Of a stretch of DNA of 12,116 bases, positions 1-8,500 are shown one piece after another. Each line of letters opens with the position of its first letter. Position 1 is the stretch's first letter. A program made the translations under genes and the position numbers. The stretch covers positions 1-12,116 of the forward strand of contig DASVES010000111.1 in the NCBI GenBank assembly GCA_036380435.1, written 5' to 3'. The notes below the pieces were generated by a model. It was not told where the DNA came from. It searched no databases and worked only from the letters and a program-made list of their open reading frames with translations. Source of the stretch: DASQDT01 sp036380435 (lineage in GTDB: Bacteria > Acidobacteriota > Blastocatellia > Pyrinomonadales > Pyrinomonadaceae).

Positions 1-1
1 G

Positions 2-373
2 AACGAGTGGATGCACCTGCTGCTCGAAGCGGCCCGAGACGTTTCGCGGACGATTCCCGAGGGGGAGACTTTCATCCTCGTTGACGAACAGGGCTTCGGC
101 CAGGACTTCGCGCGGGGGCGGCGCGTGCTTCCCTTCCTCGAACGCGACGGAGTCTACTGGGGCGCGCCGCCCGACGGCGCGACGGCCGTGCGCGAGCTTG
201 AGCGGATGCGGCGCGAGCGCGGCGCGGGCTTCATCGCCTTCGGCTGGCCCTCCTTCTGGTGGCTCGAACATTACGCGGCGCTCGCCGCGCACCTGCGCGC
301 GCGCTACGAGTGCGTGCTTGAGAACCGGCGGCTCGTCGTCTTCGACCTGCACGACCGAGGAATTAACAAATGA
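2..373 (+). CDS. C-terminal part of an unrecognised protein in a glycan locus (5' end outside window)
   Basis: The frame is open from the first base of the window, and in-frame codons for N-E-W precede the first ATG at position 11. The gene therefore probably starts upstream and only its last ~123 residues are seen. The visible part is soluble-looking, with no membrane segment, and mixes basic helices (RELERMRRERG) with aromatic patches (FGWPSFWWLEHY) before ending in a hydrophobic strand (RRLVVFDL). I do not recognise a named domain. The tail resembles stand-alone or C-terminal modules found beside glycosyltransferases and sulfotransferases, but that is an impression from memory. Its stop codon overlaps the next gene's start (ATGA, 370-373), so the two are very probably translated together and it belongs to the sulfation/glycan operon. 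It could equally be the tail of a glycosyltransferase. Confidence 0.72.
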   Translation, partial: NEWMHLLLEAARDVSRTIPEGETFILVDEQGFGQDFARGRRVLPFLERDGVYWGAPPDGATAVRELERMRRERGAGFIAFGWPSFWWLEHYAALAAHLRARYECVLENRRLVVFDLHDRGINK

Positions 374-1266
374 CGCGTCCGAAGCCGCTCTTCATCATGG
401 GCAATAAGCGTTCCGGCAGCACCCTGATGACTGACCTGCTCAACTCTCACGCGAACGTCTTCGTGTCGCACGAGTCCGACATCGCCTGGATTCTATACCA
501 GTCGCGGAACGGGCGGCCCACCCGCTACCAGACACACCCCCTGGACAGCAGGCTGATGCTCGACTCCACGCTGGAGAGTTGCCGGCGAATCCTGAAAGAG
601 ACCCTGAGCGGCGAGCCGACGCACGCCGAAATCGACGAGGCGTTCTACCGCGCGCAGGACCGCCTCATGAACCAATACCTGCGGCCGTCCCTCAAGCAGC
701 GGCTGAAGCGCGCCGCCAAGATTACCGGCAAGAGGCCGACGCCGGGGCGCGTGCTGCGCGCGCTCAGACATGACCCGGAACTCCTACAGAAAATAGACCT
801 CGCCTGGACGGGCGACAAGAAGCACGCCCAACACCTCGACCCGGCCGTCCGGCAGTTCCTTCAGACGCACTTCCCGGAGGCGCGCTACATCCACGTCATC
901 AGGCACCCGCGCAGCGTCGTGGCGAGCACGATGGAGGCGGCCCGGCGGTGGAGCGAGAGGCCGGAGTATTTCAACGGCCTCGCCGAACAGATTCTCGAAC
1001 AGTGGGCCGTCCACGAGGAGTGGGTGCTTGAGGCGAAGGAGCGTGAGGCGAGTCCGATCCTGACGGTGAGGCTTGAAGACTTGTGGGCGGAGCCGGTCGA
1101 AACCATGTCCGGGATTCTGTGCTTCCTCGACCTCGAGATGACCGACGCCTTCGCCGGCCTGGTCAAACAGATCGTCTACCCCAAAGACCCCAACATCAAG
1201 TACGCCTCGTTCCCGCTGCCGGACGTTCCGCGGGCGCGGCGCATTATGGAGCTGTACAGCTACTAA
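370..1266 (+). CDS. PAPS-dependent sulfotransferase family protein
   Basis: 298 residues, the usual size for a single-domain sulfotransferase. This fold transfers the sulfuryl group of 3'-phosphoadenylyl sulfate (PAPS) to a hydroxyl or amine on a glycan, lipid or peptide. The N-terminal strand and loop FIMGNKRSGSTL (residues 8-19) is the 5'-phosphosulfate-binding loop, with R14-S-G-S-T18 in the P-loop-like position. The strand and helix YIHVIRHPRSVVAS (about 173-186) is the 3'-phosphate-binding motif, with R178 and S182 as likely ligands. The region between is rich in basic residues. No signal peptide or membrane helix is visible, so it is probably cytoplasmic. The ATG at 370 overlaps the upstream stop (ATGA), and the PAPS-forming gene starts 35 bases after its stop. 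The acceptor cannot be read from the sequence; the neighbouring glycosyltransferase makes a glycan or exopolysaccharide likely. Confidence 0.88.
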   Translation: MTRPKPLFIMGNKRSGSTLMTDLLNSHANVFVSHESDIAWILYQSRNGRPTRYQTHPLDSRLMLDSTLESCRRILKETLSGEPTHAEIDEAFYRAQDRLMNQYLRPSLKQRLKRAAKITGKRPTPGRVLRALRHDPELLQKIDLAWTGDKKHAQHLDPAVRQFLQTHFPEARYIHVIRHPRSVVASTMEAARRWSERPEYFNGLAEQILEQWAVHEEWVLEAKEREASPILTVRLEDLWAEPVETMSGILCFLDLEMTDAFAGLVKQIVYPKDPNIKYASFPLPDVPRARRIMELYSY

Positions 1267-1285
1267 GGCCGGGGCGGTACAGCGG

Positions 1286-1293
1286 AAAAGGAA
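1286..1293 (+). promoter_or_regulatory. ribosome binding site deciding the sat-cysC start
   Basis: The purine run AAAAGGAA lies about 8-10 bases before the ATG at 1302. It supports that ATG as the start rather than the frame opening at 1083, which would overlap most of the end of the sulfotransferase gene. Confidence 0.5.
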
Positions 1294-1301
1294 ACAGACT
1301 G

Positions 1302-3080
1302 ATGAGTGTGAGCGATAATGAGGATATCTTGATCGGGCCGTACGGCGGTCGGCTCGTGAGCCTGCTCGTCCCCGAAGGAGAGCGCGAAGCCGTGCGAGAG
1401 CGCGCCGCCGCCGCCCTGCCGCGCGTCCAACTCACGCCCCGGAGCGTCTGCGACCTTGAGCTGCTCGCCACCGGCGCCTTCTCGCCGCTCGGCGGCTTCA
1501 TGGGGCGCGCAGATTACGAGCGCGTGCTCGAAGAGATGCGGCTCGCCTCCGGCGCGCTTTTCCCGCTGCCCGTCACCTTGCCCGTCGCGGCAGACGCGAA
1601 CGTCAAAGTTGATGAAGAGGTCGCCCTCGTTGACCAGCACAACAACCTGCTCGCCGTCATGCGCGTCGAAGAGGTCTTCGAGCGGGAGGACGAACGCGAA
1701 GCCGCGCTCGCCTGCGGCACACGAGACGCGCGCCACCCGCTCGTGGCCGAGATGAACTCGTGGGGCCGCCTCTACGTCGCCGGCCGTCCGCGCGTCCTTG
1801 AGCTTCCCCGCTACTACGACTTCCGCAATCTGCGTCTGACGCCCGCCGAAGTGAGGCGCAAGCTCTCGTCGCTCGGTCACGAAAACGTCGTCGCCTTCCA
1901 GACGCGCAACCCCCTGCACCGCGCGCACGAGGAGTTGACGCGCCGCGCCGCCGAGGCCGCCCGTGGCTCACTCCTCCTGCACCCAGTCGTCGGCCTCACC
2001 AAGCCCGGCGACATAGATCACTTCACGCGTGTCCGCTCGTACAAGGTTCTGGCCGAGCGTTATTACGACCCGTCGCGGATGCTCTTGGCGCTGCTGCCGC
2101 TGGCGATGCGGATGGCCGGCCCGCGCGAGGCCCTCTGGCACGCAATCATCCGAAGGAACTTCGGCGCCAATCATCTCATCGTCGGCCGCGACCACGCGAG
2201 CCCCGGCCTCGACTCCCGAGGCCGTCCGTTCTACGGCCCCTACGACGCGCAGGAACTCGTCGCGCGGCACGAGGCGGAGACCGGCGTGCGCGCCGTGCCC
2301 TTCAACGAACTCGTCTACCTGCCCGAGGAAGACCGCTACGAGGAGGCTTCGCGCATCCCCGCGGGCCGCCGCACCGCCTCGATTTCCGGAACCGAGGTGC
2401 GCGAAGAGTACCTGCGCCGCGGCCGTCAGCTCCCGCGCTGGTTCACGCGCCCTGAGGTGGCTTCGATCCTCACGGAGGCGCACCCGCCGCGCCACCGGCA
2501 GGGCTTCTGCCTCTGGTTCACGGGGCTGTCCGGCGCGGGCAAATCGACGACCGCCAACATCCTCACAGTGAAACTCCTCGAACACGGCCGGCAGGTGACC
2601 GTGCTCGACGGCGACGTGGTGCGCACGCACCTCTCAAAGGGGCTTGGCTTCTCGAAGGAAGACCGTGACACGAACATCCGCCGCATCGGCTTCGTCGCCT
2701 CGGAGATCGTCAGGCACGGCGGCGGCGTCATCTGCGCGGCCGTCAGCCCCTATCGCGCGACCCGCAACGAGTGCCGCGCGATGGTCGCGGCCGACCGCTT
2801 CATCGAGGTCTTCGTGGACACGCCGCTCGAAGTCTGCGAGGAGCGCGACGTGAAGGGCATGTACGCCCTCGCGCGCGAGGGCAAGATCAAGAACTTCACT
2901 GGCGTTGACGACCCCTACGAGCCGCCGCTCAACCCTGAAATTGTCATCGACACTGTCAGGCGCTCGGCCGAAGAGAACGCCGAACTCATCCTCGCCTACC
3001 TCGTCTCGCAGGGTCTCGTCCTCTCCTCCGCCGCGCAGGCCGAGGAGGATGAATCCGAGAAGCTGGCGGCGACAAAGTGA
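1302..3080 (+). CDS. sat-cysC: bifunctional sulfate adenylyltransferase / adenylylsulfate kinase (PAPS synthetase)
   Basis: 592 residues. It converts sulfate plus ATP to APS and then phosphorylates APS to PAPS, the donor used by the two flanking sulfotransferases. Residues ~1-170 match the PUA-like N-terminal domain of ATP sulfurylase. The catalytic domain carries QTRNPLHRAHE (200-210) and GRDHASPG (295-302), the nucleotide/sulfate-binding motifs. The C-terminal ~190 residues are APS kinase, with Walker A GLSGAGKS (408-415), then a DGD motif, GLGFSKEDRDTNIRRIGFVA, and VSPYR containing S482 at the active-site serine position. The kinase motifs are intact, unlike the degenerate regulatory kinase-like domain of fungal ATP sulfurylase, so both activities are expected. 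Domain order is sulfurylase then kinase. No cysD/cysN or APS/PAPS reductase is adjacent, which favours sulfation over assimilatory sulfate reduction. The ATG at 1302 is chosen for its ribosome binding site and for where the homology begins. Confidence 0.95.
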   Translation: MSVSDNEDILIGPYGGRLVSLLVPEGEREAVRERAAAALPRVQLTPRSVCDLELLATGAFSPLGGFMGRADYERVLEEMRLASGALFPLPVTLPVAADANVKVDEEVALVDQHNNLLAVMRVEEVFEREDEREAALACGTRDARHPLVAEMNSWGRLYVAGRPRVLELPRYYDFRNLRLTPAEVRRKLSSLGHENVVAFQTRNPLHRAHEELTRRAAEAARGSLLLHPVVGLTKPGDIDHFTRVRSYKVLAERYYDPSRMLLALLPLAMRMAGPREALWHAIIRRNFGANHLIVGRDHASPGLDSRGRPFYGPYDAQELVARHEAETGVRAVPFNELVYLPEEDRYEEASRIPAGRRTASISGTEVREEYLRRGRQLPRWFTRPEVASILTEAHPPRHRQGFCLWFTGLSGAGKSTTANILTVKLLEHGRQVTVLDGDVVRTHLSKGLGFSKEDRDTNIRRIGFVASEIVRHGGGVICAAVSPYRATRNECRAMVAADRFIEVFVDTPLEVCEERDVKGMYALAREGKIKNFTGVDDPYEPPLNPEIVIDTVRRSAEENAELILAYLVSQGLVLSSAAQAEEDESEKLAATK

Positions 3081-3213
3081 CCGAGCTGTTAGCTATTAGC
3101 TCTTAGCCTTTAGCTCACAGCATCCGCCGTCGGGTGTGCTGACGCAAAATTCTAAAGTACACGGCTGCTTTCGTTCGGCTGACAGCTAACAGCTAATAGC
3201 TAACAGGTTCTTT
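3081..3213. repeat. intergenic inverted repeat built from TTAGCTN heptamers
   Basis: Four tandem heptamers of form TTAGCTN (3089-3116; the third reads TTAGCCT) face three inverted heptamers AGCTAAN (3184-3204). The core arms CTGTTAGCTATTAGCT (3086-3101) and 3191-3206 are a perfect 16-bp inverted match across an 89-base spacer. The right arm ends just before the AGG that would serve as the ribosome binding site of the sulfotransferase at 3214. It could act as a terminator or processing stem after sat-cysC, or be a copy of a dispersed REP/MITE-like repeat. No further gene is visible in the gap. Confidence 0.8.
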
Positions 3214-4017
3214 ATGCTCTTCACCGACCGATTCGTCTACGTCCACGGGCCGAAGACCGGGGGGACGTTCGTGACCTCGATGCTGTTCCGGCTCTACGGC
3301 CTGCGCTGGACGCGCTGGGCGCACGCGCGCAACGCCCTCTTCGGCGAGGTGCGCCGCCGGCACCCGGGCTACGGGGCGCTCGTCCACAACAGCAACAAGC
3401 ATGGCGGCTGCAACGAAATCCCCCCGCCCCAACGCGGCAAGAGAATCCTCGCCACCGTGCGCAACCCTTTCGACCTCTACGTCTCGCAGTACGAGTTCGG
3501 CTGGTGGCGGCGGGCCGAGTTCCTTCGCTATTACGAGGCGCTTCCACGTTTCCGCGACGAGTACCCAAGCTTCCCCGACCTGTCCTTCGCCGAGTACGTC
3601 CAACTTTCGAACGCCGCGCTCAGTCCGCTCTCAGGCGGCGTGCGCGCCGACGGCGACGCCCGGCCGGGGCTCATCACCGAGCAGTTCCTAAACTTCTGCT
3701 TCCGCGACCCGCGCGCGGCCTACGAGCGGCTGCGCGCGCGCCGTTACGCCGCTCCCAAAGACGCGGCGGCCGACATGCATGACATCCACTTCGTCCGCAC
3801 TGACCAACTCAACCGCGGTCTCTATGACTTCCTCGTCAGCGAGGGCTACGACCCGGGTGACGTGTCCTTCGTCCTCGACGAAGGGAAAATCCTCCCGCGC
3901 GGTCGCGGCCGGGGCGCGACGCAGAAGTGGCAGCACTACTACACGCCCGAGCTGAAGGCCCGGGTCAGAGAGCGGGAAGATTTCCTCTTCAGACTCTTCC
4001 CCGAGTTTGACGTTTGA
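3214..4017 (+). CDS. second sulfotransferase-like protein (carbohydrate-sulfotransferase type)
   Basis: 267 residues. FVYVHGPKTGGTFVTSML at the N-terminus (residues 7-24) is a variant 5'-phosphosulfate-binding loop, with P13-K-T-G-G-T18 typical of the branch related to eukaryotic carbohydrate sulfotransferases. ILATVRNPFDLYVSQY (about 78-93) is the 3'-phosphate-binding motif, with R83 and S91 as likely PAPS ligands. It is clearly a different subfamily from the gene at 370 (PKTGGT versus KRSGST), so the pair probably act on different acceptors or positions. No signal peptide is seen. The start is ATG 3214, with only a weak AGG six bases upstream, next to the inverted repeat. A glycosyltransferase gene begins 22 bases after its stop. 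Involvement in glycan sulfation is inferred from family and context; the acceptor is unknown. Confidence 0.82.
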   Translation: MLFTDRFVYVHGPKTGGTFVTSMLFRLYGLRWTRWAHARNALFGEVRRRHPGYGALVHNSNKHGGCNEIPPPQRGKRILATVRNPFDLYVSQYEFGWWRRAEFLRYYEALPRFRDEYPSFPDLSFAEYVQLSNAALSPLSGGVRADGDARPGLITEQFLNFCFRDPRAAYERLRARRYAAPKDAAADMHDIHFVRTDQLNRGLYDFLVSEGYDPGDVSFVLDEGKILPRGRGRGATQKWQHYYTPELKARVREREDFLFRLFPEFDV

Positions 4018-4039
4018 GGTGCCGGCCGCGCCCCCCTCA

Positions 4040-5254
4040 ATGAACATCGCAACGAACACCGGCCTGCGCGTCGTCGTCCTCGGCTACGTCGTGCGCGGGC
4101 CGCTCGGGGGGCTGGCCTGGCATCACCTGCAATACGTCACGGGGCTGCGCGCCCTCGGCCACGACGTCTACTTCGTCGAGGACAGCGACGACTACCCCTC
4201 CTGCTACGACCCCGCGCGCGGCACGGTTGACGCCGACCCTTCCTACGGACTTCGGTTCGCTGCCGACGCCTTCGCGCGCCTCGGCCTCGGCGAACGCTGG
4301 TGCTACTACGACGCGCACGCCGCGCGCTGGGCGGGGCCGCTCGCACCGCGCGCCCGTGAGGTCTGCGAGTCGGCGGAGTTACTGCTGAACCTGTCGGGCG
4401 TTAACCCCCTGCGCCCATGGACGGAGCGCACGGCGGCCCGCGCCTTCGTTGACACCGACCCCGCCTTCACACAGATACGTCACCTCACCGACCCGTCCGC
4501 GCGCGCCCGCGCCGCCGCACACAACTCCTTCTTCACATTCGCTGAAAACGTCGCGCGCGCCGACTGCCTCGTCCCCCCCGACGGCTTCGCGTGGCAGCCG
4601 ACGCGCCAGCCCGTCCACCTCGACGCGTGGCCCGTCACGCCGGGGCCGCGCGACGGGAGTTGGACGACCGTCATGCAGTGGGACAGCTATCGCGCGCGCG
4701 AGTATGAGGGGCGCCGTTACGGAATGAAGTCCGACTCGTTCGCCGCCTTCGTTGACTTGCCCGCGCGCGCGGGGCGGGTCTTCGAGATAGCTTTGGGGAG
4801 CGAGTCGGCGCCGCGCGCACACTTGCGCGCGAAGGGCTGGCGGCTGCTCGACCCGCTCGAAGTGACGCGCGACCCCTGGTCTTATCAGGAATTCATCCGC
4901 GGCTCGAAGGGCGAGTGGAGCGTCGCCAAGCATGGCTACGTCGCGAGCCGCTCGGGCTGGTTCAGCGAGCGCAGCGCCGCCTACCTCGCCTCGGGCCGCC
5001 CCGTCGTCACGCAAGAGACGGGCTTCTCCGACTGGCTTGAGACGGGCCGAGGGCTAGTCGCCTTCGACACGCCCGACGGCGCGCTCGCCGGCATGGCAGA
5101 CATCGCCGGGGACTACCCGCGCCACTGCCGCGCCGCGCGCGCTTTGGCCGAGGAGTTCTTCGACGCTCGCAAAGTCTTGAGTAGCCTGATTGTGCGTGCC
5201 CATGATGGCGGAGCGGCTGGAGGCGGGCTGCAAGGCTCTGTCGGAGGAGATTAG
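4040..5254 (+). CDS. glycosyltransferase-like protein (GT-B type), C-terminus altered
   Basis: 404 residues from ATG 4040. The start LRVVVLGYVVRGPLGGLAWHH followed by GLRALGHDVYFVED is the N-terminal Rossmann opening of GT-B glycosyltransferases. Near the C-terminus, SGWFSERSAAYLASGRPVV, TQETGFSDWLETGRGLVAF and a helix ending EEFFDARKVLSSLI match the nucleotide-sugar half of GT4-like enzymes, including the acidic residue in QETGF. It probably transfers a sugar during synthesis of the glycan that the neighbouring sulfotransferases modify; donor and acceptor are unknown. An alternative TTG start at 4007 would overlap the upstream gene by 11 bases, but homology starts after 4040. The last ~20 residues (VRAHDGGAAGGGLQGSVGGD) are low-complexity and lie on DNA that, in another frame, reads as a recombinase tail. 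The native C-terminus was therefore probably replaced. Confidence 0.75.
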   Translation: MNIATNTGLRVVVLGYVVRGPLGGLAWHHLQYVTGLRALGHDVYFVEDSDDYPSCYDPARGTVDADPSYGLRFAADAFARLGLGERWCYYDAHAARWAGPLAPRAREVCESAELLLNLSGVNPLRPWTERTAARAFVDTDPAFTQIRHLTDPSARARAAAHNSFFTFAENVARADCLVPPDGFAWQPTRQPVHLDAWPVTPGPRDGSWTTVMQWDSYRAREYEGRRYGMKSDSFAAFVDLPARAGRVFEIALGSESAPRAHLRAKGWRLLDPLEVTRDPWSYQEFIRGSKGEWSVAKHGYVASRSGWFSERSAAYLASGRPVVTQETGFSDWLETGRGLVAFDTPDGALAGMADIAGDYPRHCRAARALAEEFFDARKVLSSLIVRAHDGGAAGGGLQGSVGGD

Positions 5255-5594
5255 AGCTTACGAGGGCGTGGCCGACCAGCTAAGCGCTAAGCTCGCGGCC
5301 GAAGAGTGCACCAAAGATATTGCGCGTCAGTTCGCGGACTACTGCCGGAAGCTTGACGGCGCGTTCGAGACGGTGAGCATCCCCTTCGAGAAGAAGCGGG
5401 AGATGCTCACCGTCTTGCGTGTGACTGTGCTCGCTCATTCGAACGGCACGCTGAAGTTGCAAACAAATCTCGGAGCGATTTTAGCTATCTGCCCTGAAAT
5501 CAAAAGTTTAGTTTCAAGCCAAATTGGAACTGACGCGGGTCGAAGGAGGCGGTGGGGCGGCCGAAGTAGCGGCCGCGGCTGTCGCGCTGGTTGA
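5190..5594 (+). pseudogene. remnant resembling the C-terminal tail of a large serine recombinase
   Basis: An open frame starts just after a TGA (5187-5189) with a TTG (5190) and then ATGs at 5202 and 5205. It encodes a charged coiled-coil region (AERLEAGCKALSEEIRAYEG), then DYCRKLDGAFETVSIPFEKK, REMLTVLRVTVLAHSNGTLK and LQTNL. That order (coiled coil, a 'F-E-x-K-R-x-x-L-x-x-L' helix, a V-x-V strand, a D/NG turn, a strand) is what the end of large serine recombinases looks like. The catalytic N-terminal domain is absent and no zinc-ribbon cysteines are visible. From about 5500 the frame is antisense to the receptor gene, so real homology probably ends near 5495. Best read as a dead fragment left by a lost integrative element and fused against the glycosyltransferase gene. 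The assignment rests on pattern recognition only; a short hypothetical gene is the alternative. Confidence 0.45.
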
Positions 5595-8500
5595 AGGCGC
5601 GAACGTCTTCGAAGAAGGGCGAGGCCGCCGCTTCGTTGAAGCGGTTGAAGAGGTTGAAGCCCTCGGCGATGATTTCGAGACGCATGTGCTCGCCGAAGTG
5701 GATGTTGCGCGCCACGCGCAGGTCGAGCGACATGTAGGAGTGCGTGATGCCGCGGTTGCGACCCAGACTGCCGTTGGCCGGCAGCGGCCCGCGGCACTCG
5801 GGTACGTCCGAGGTCGGCCCCGGTACGCAGAGCGTGCCGTCGGCCGTCACGCTCGGGCGCTCGTTCGTGCCCTGAAGGTCGAAGTTCGTGTCGGTGCCGC
5901 TCAGGATGTTGAAGGGGCGGCCCGAGGAGATTTCAAAGATCGGGGCGACGACGAAGTCCGCGAGGAAACGATGTAAGCCGGAGCCGGAGCGCCAGCTCGT
6001 GGGGCTTGTGAGCACGCCGCTGAAGACGAAGCGGTGACGCTGGTCGAAGAGCGAGTCGGCGCGCTCGCCGGCGAGGTTGCGGTTGTTCTGCGGCTTGAGG
6101 AGCGTCTGGAGGTCGGAGGAGTCGTCGATGGAGTGCGACCACGTGTAGGAGGCGAGGAACTGGTAGTTGTCGGAGAAGCGGCGCTTAAACTCGAAGTTGC
6201 CCGCGTGGTAGTTGGAGTTGCCGATGGAGGACTGGGCGTTCACGTCGCCGAAGGGCGAGACGACCGTCGTGGGCGTGGCCAGCGAGCCGGCGAGCAGGCT
6301 GTTGAAGGCCGCGGGCGACAGACCCGTGAGCGCGCGCACGAGGAAGTAGTTCGGCCCCGACGGACGGAAGAAGTTCGCGGCGAACGGATTGACGATGCGC
6401 CCGCGCGTGGGCGAGGCCACGATGAGACCGGGCACGACGACGACGAGCGTGTCGCCGGCGACGAGCGGGTTGGCGAAGGCGGTGCCCGGCGCCAGTGTCG
6501 TCGGGAAGAGGCCGGTGGAGGCGAGCACGGCGTCGCCGAAGCTGATCGGCCCGCGGTTGGGGACGTAGCGGTTGAAGTTCTGAATGAGCAGGTCTTGTCG
6601 AATCTCGTTCACGTCGCGCGGCAGCGGCAGGTGGTGCGCGCCGACGAAGAGATAAGAGGCTGAGAGCGACATGTTCTCCGAAAGCCGGCGCTCGACCGTC
6701 AGGTTCCCCTGATTGGCGTAAGCGTAGACGAAGTCTTTCGCCACGGGGAGCGTGAAGGGGAGGAGCTGGCCGAAGCCGGGGAACGTCTGGTCGTTGAAGC
6801 GCAGGCGGCCGAACTGATACTCGGCCGTGGGCGCCACACCCGGCGTGGAGACGCCCGCCGGCAGACCCGCGCAGACGGGCGTGCGTACCGCACCGGGGAC
6901 GCAGACCGTGCCCTGAAAGACCTGCACGGCGTTCAAGAGCGAGGTCGGGCTGGGGCTGCCCTGGAGCAAGGTTGACTGCTGCTGCTGCGCGGCGTCGGCG
7001 ATGTCGGAGTTGAAGGCGGCGGCGAGCAGCGGGTGGTCGTAGAAGATGCCGAAGGCGGCGCGCACGACCGTCTTGCCGTCGTTGCCCAAATCCCACGCCA
7101 TGCCGATGCGGGGCGCGATGTTGTTCTTGTCGCGCGGGAAGCCCTGCTGGACGCCTAACACGTCCTGCGCGGCGAGGATGTCGTTGGCCGAGAGCGTGAT
7201 GCCGGAGAGCGGGTCGGTGAAGGGCACGGGGTCGAGCTGCTCGGTCAACTCAATGTCGTAGCGGACGCCGTAGTTGAGCGTGAAGTTCGGCCAAATCTTC
7301 CAGGAGTCCTGCGCGAAGGCGGCGAGCGGCCGATTCTTGAGCTTGCTGATGGGGTTGCCGTAGCCCTGGATAAAGCTGCCGGGGAAGCCGAGGCCGTACT
7401 GCTGCACGGGGGTGAAGGAGGGCGCGTTGCCGGGGAAGGCGGCGAGCGTGTTGGCGGTCAGACCGCCAAAGTTGAAGAGGCCGGCGAAGTTCAGCTCGAA
7501 GAGGGCCTCGGGGATGGCGACGAAGTTGACGTCGCCGCCGAACTTGAAGGCGTGGTTGCCGGTGACCCAGTTGATGGTGTCAGTCCACTGGTAGCGCGTC
7601 TCAGTGCGAACGACGGGCGAGAACAGCTCGCGGCCGATGAAGGCCGTGCCCGTGATGTTGAAGGCGACGGCCTCGCCGTTCTGCGAGCGGAAGGTGGCGT
7701 TGCGGCGTCCGAAGTTGAAGCGCGCCTCGTTGACCACGGTGTTCGAGAGCGTCGAGGTGAGCGAGGTGACGAACGAGGTGTCGCGCAGGGTCTGGATGCC
7801 GGTGCGCGAGAAGTCGTTCTGTCCGAGCGACTGGTTCTGCGACTCGACCTGAATGCCGGAGATGTCTGACGGGTTGTAGCTGAAGCGGCCCGTGAGCTGA
7901 TGTTTGTCGGTGATGCGGTGGTCGAGGCGGAACGAGGAGAAGGTCGTCTTCTCGGCGATGGGGAAGATGCGTTGCAGGGAGTTGAGCGGGCGGAAGCCGA
8001 TGTCGCTGGAGATGACGGGCGCGCCCGACAGGAAGAAGCGCGGGCCGATGACGCTGCCCGCGGGGATCGCGCCGCCGGGGCTGCGCAGCGGGTTGGTGCC
8101 GGTGAGCGCCGTGTTCGTGCCGCTCGAAGCGATGGTCGCGTACTGGACGGCGGCGCCCGCGAGCGCCGTGCCCGTGGCGGTCTGTCCGGCAGCGAAAGCC
8201 TGCCCCGCCTGCGTGAGCAAGCCCTGCGTGTAGGTGGCCTGCGCCGCGCTCAGGCCGTTGAAATTTTGCGTGAAGGGCAGGAAGGGCGCGCCGATGGTCA
8301 CGGTGTTCGTGAGGCCGGCGCCGACGTCGGAGTTGAAGAAGCCCGACTCCTGCCGGCGGCGCTGCTCGAAGGCGCCGAAGAAGAAGGTGCGGTCGCGGTC
8401 GAAGGGGCCGCCCAAGGTGACGCCGTACTGCGCGCGCGTGAAGGGCGGCTTCTTGTTGGGGTCGCCGTCGATGATGGGCGCAAACGGGTTGCGCGCCTGA

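Noticed and set aside
1083..1301. Upstream extension of the PAPS synthetase frame
   Set aside because: It lies almost wholly inside the sulfotransferase gene in another frame and reads as low-information Arg/Gly sequence. The ATG at 1302 has a ribosome binding site and homology starts there.
1263..1928. 221-codon minus-strand frame opposite the ATP sulfurylase domain
   Set aside because: Shadow of a strongly supported enzyme gene, with no recognisable motif and no ribosome binding site noted.
3214..4017. Possibility that the second sulfotransferase is a P-loop kinase
   Set aside because: P-K-T-G-G-T lacks the GxxxxGK[ST] spacing, and the downstream R-N-P...S-x-Y segment fits the sulfotransferase 3'-phosphate motif.
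6979..6990. CTG triplet run encoding a short Gln stretch in the receptor
   Set aside because: Only a few units, in frame and within a plausible loop. Not long enough to suggest a phase-variable tract.
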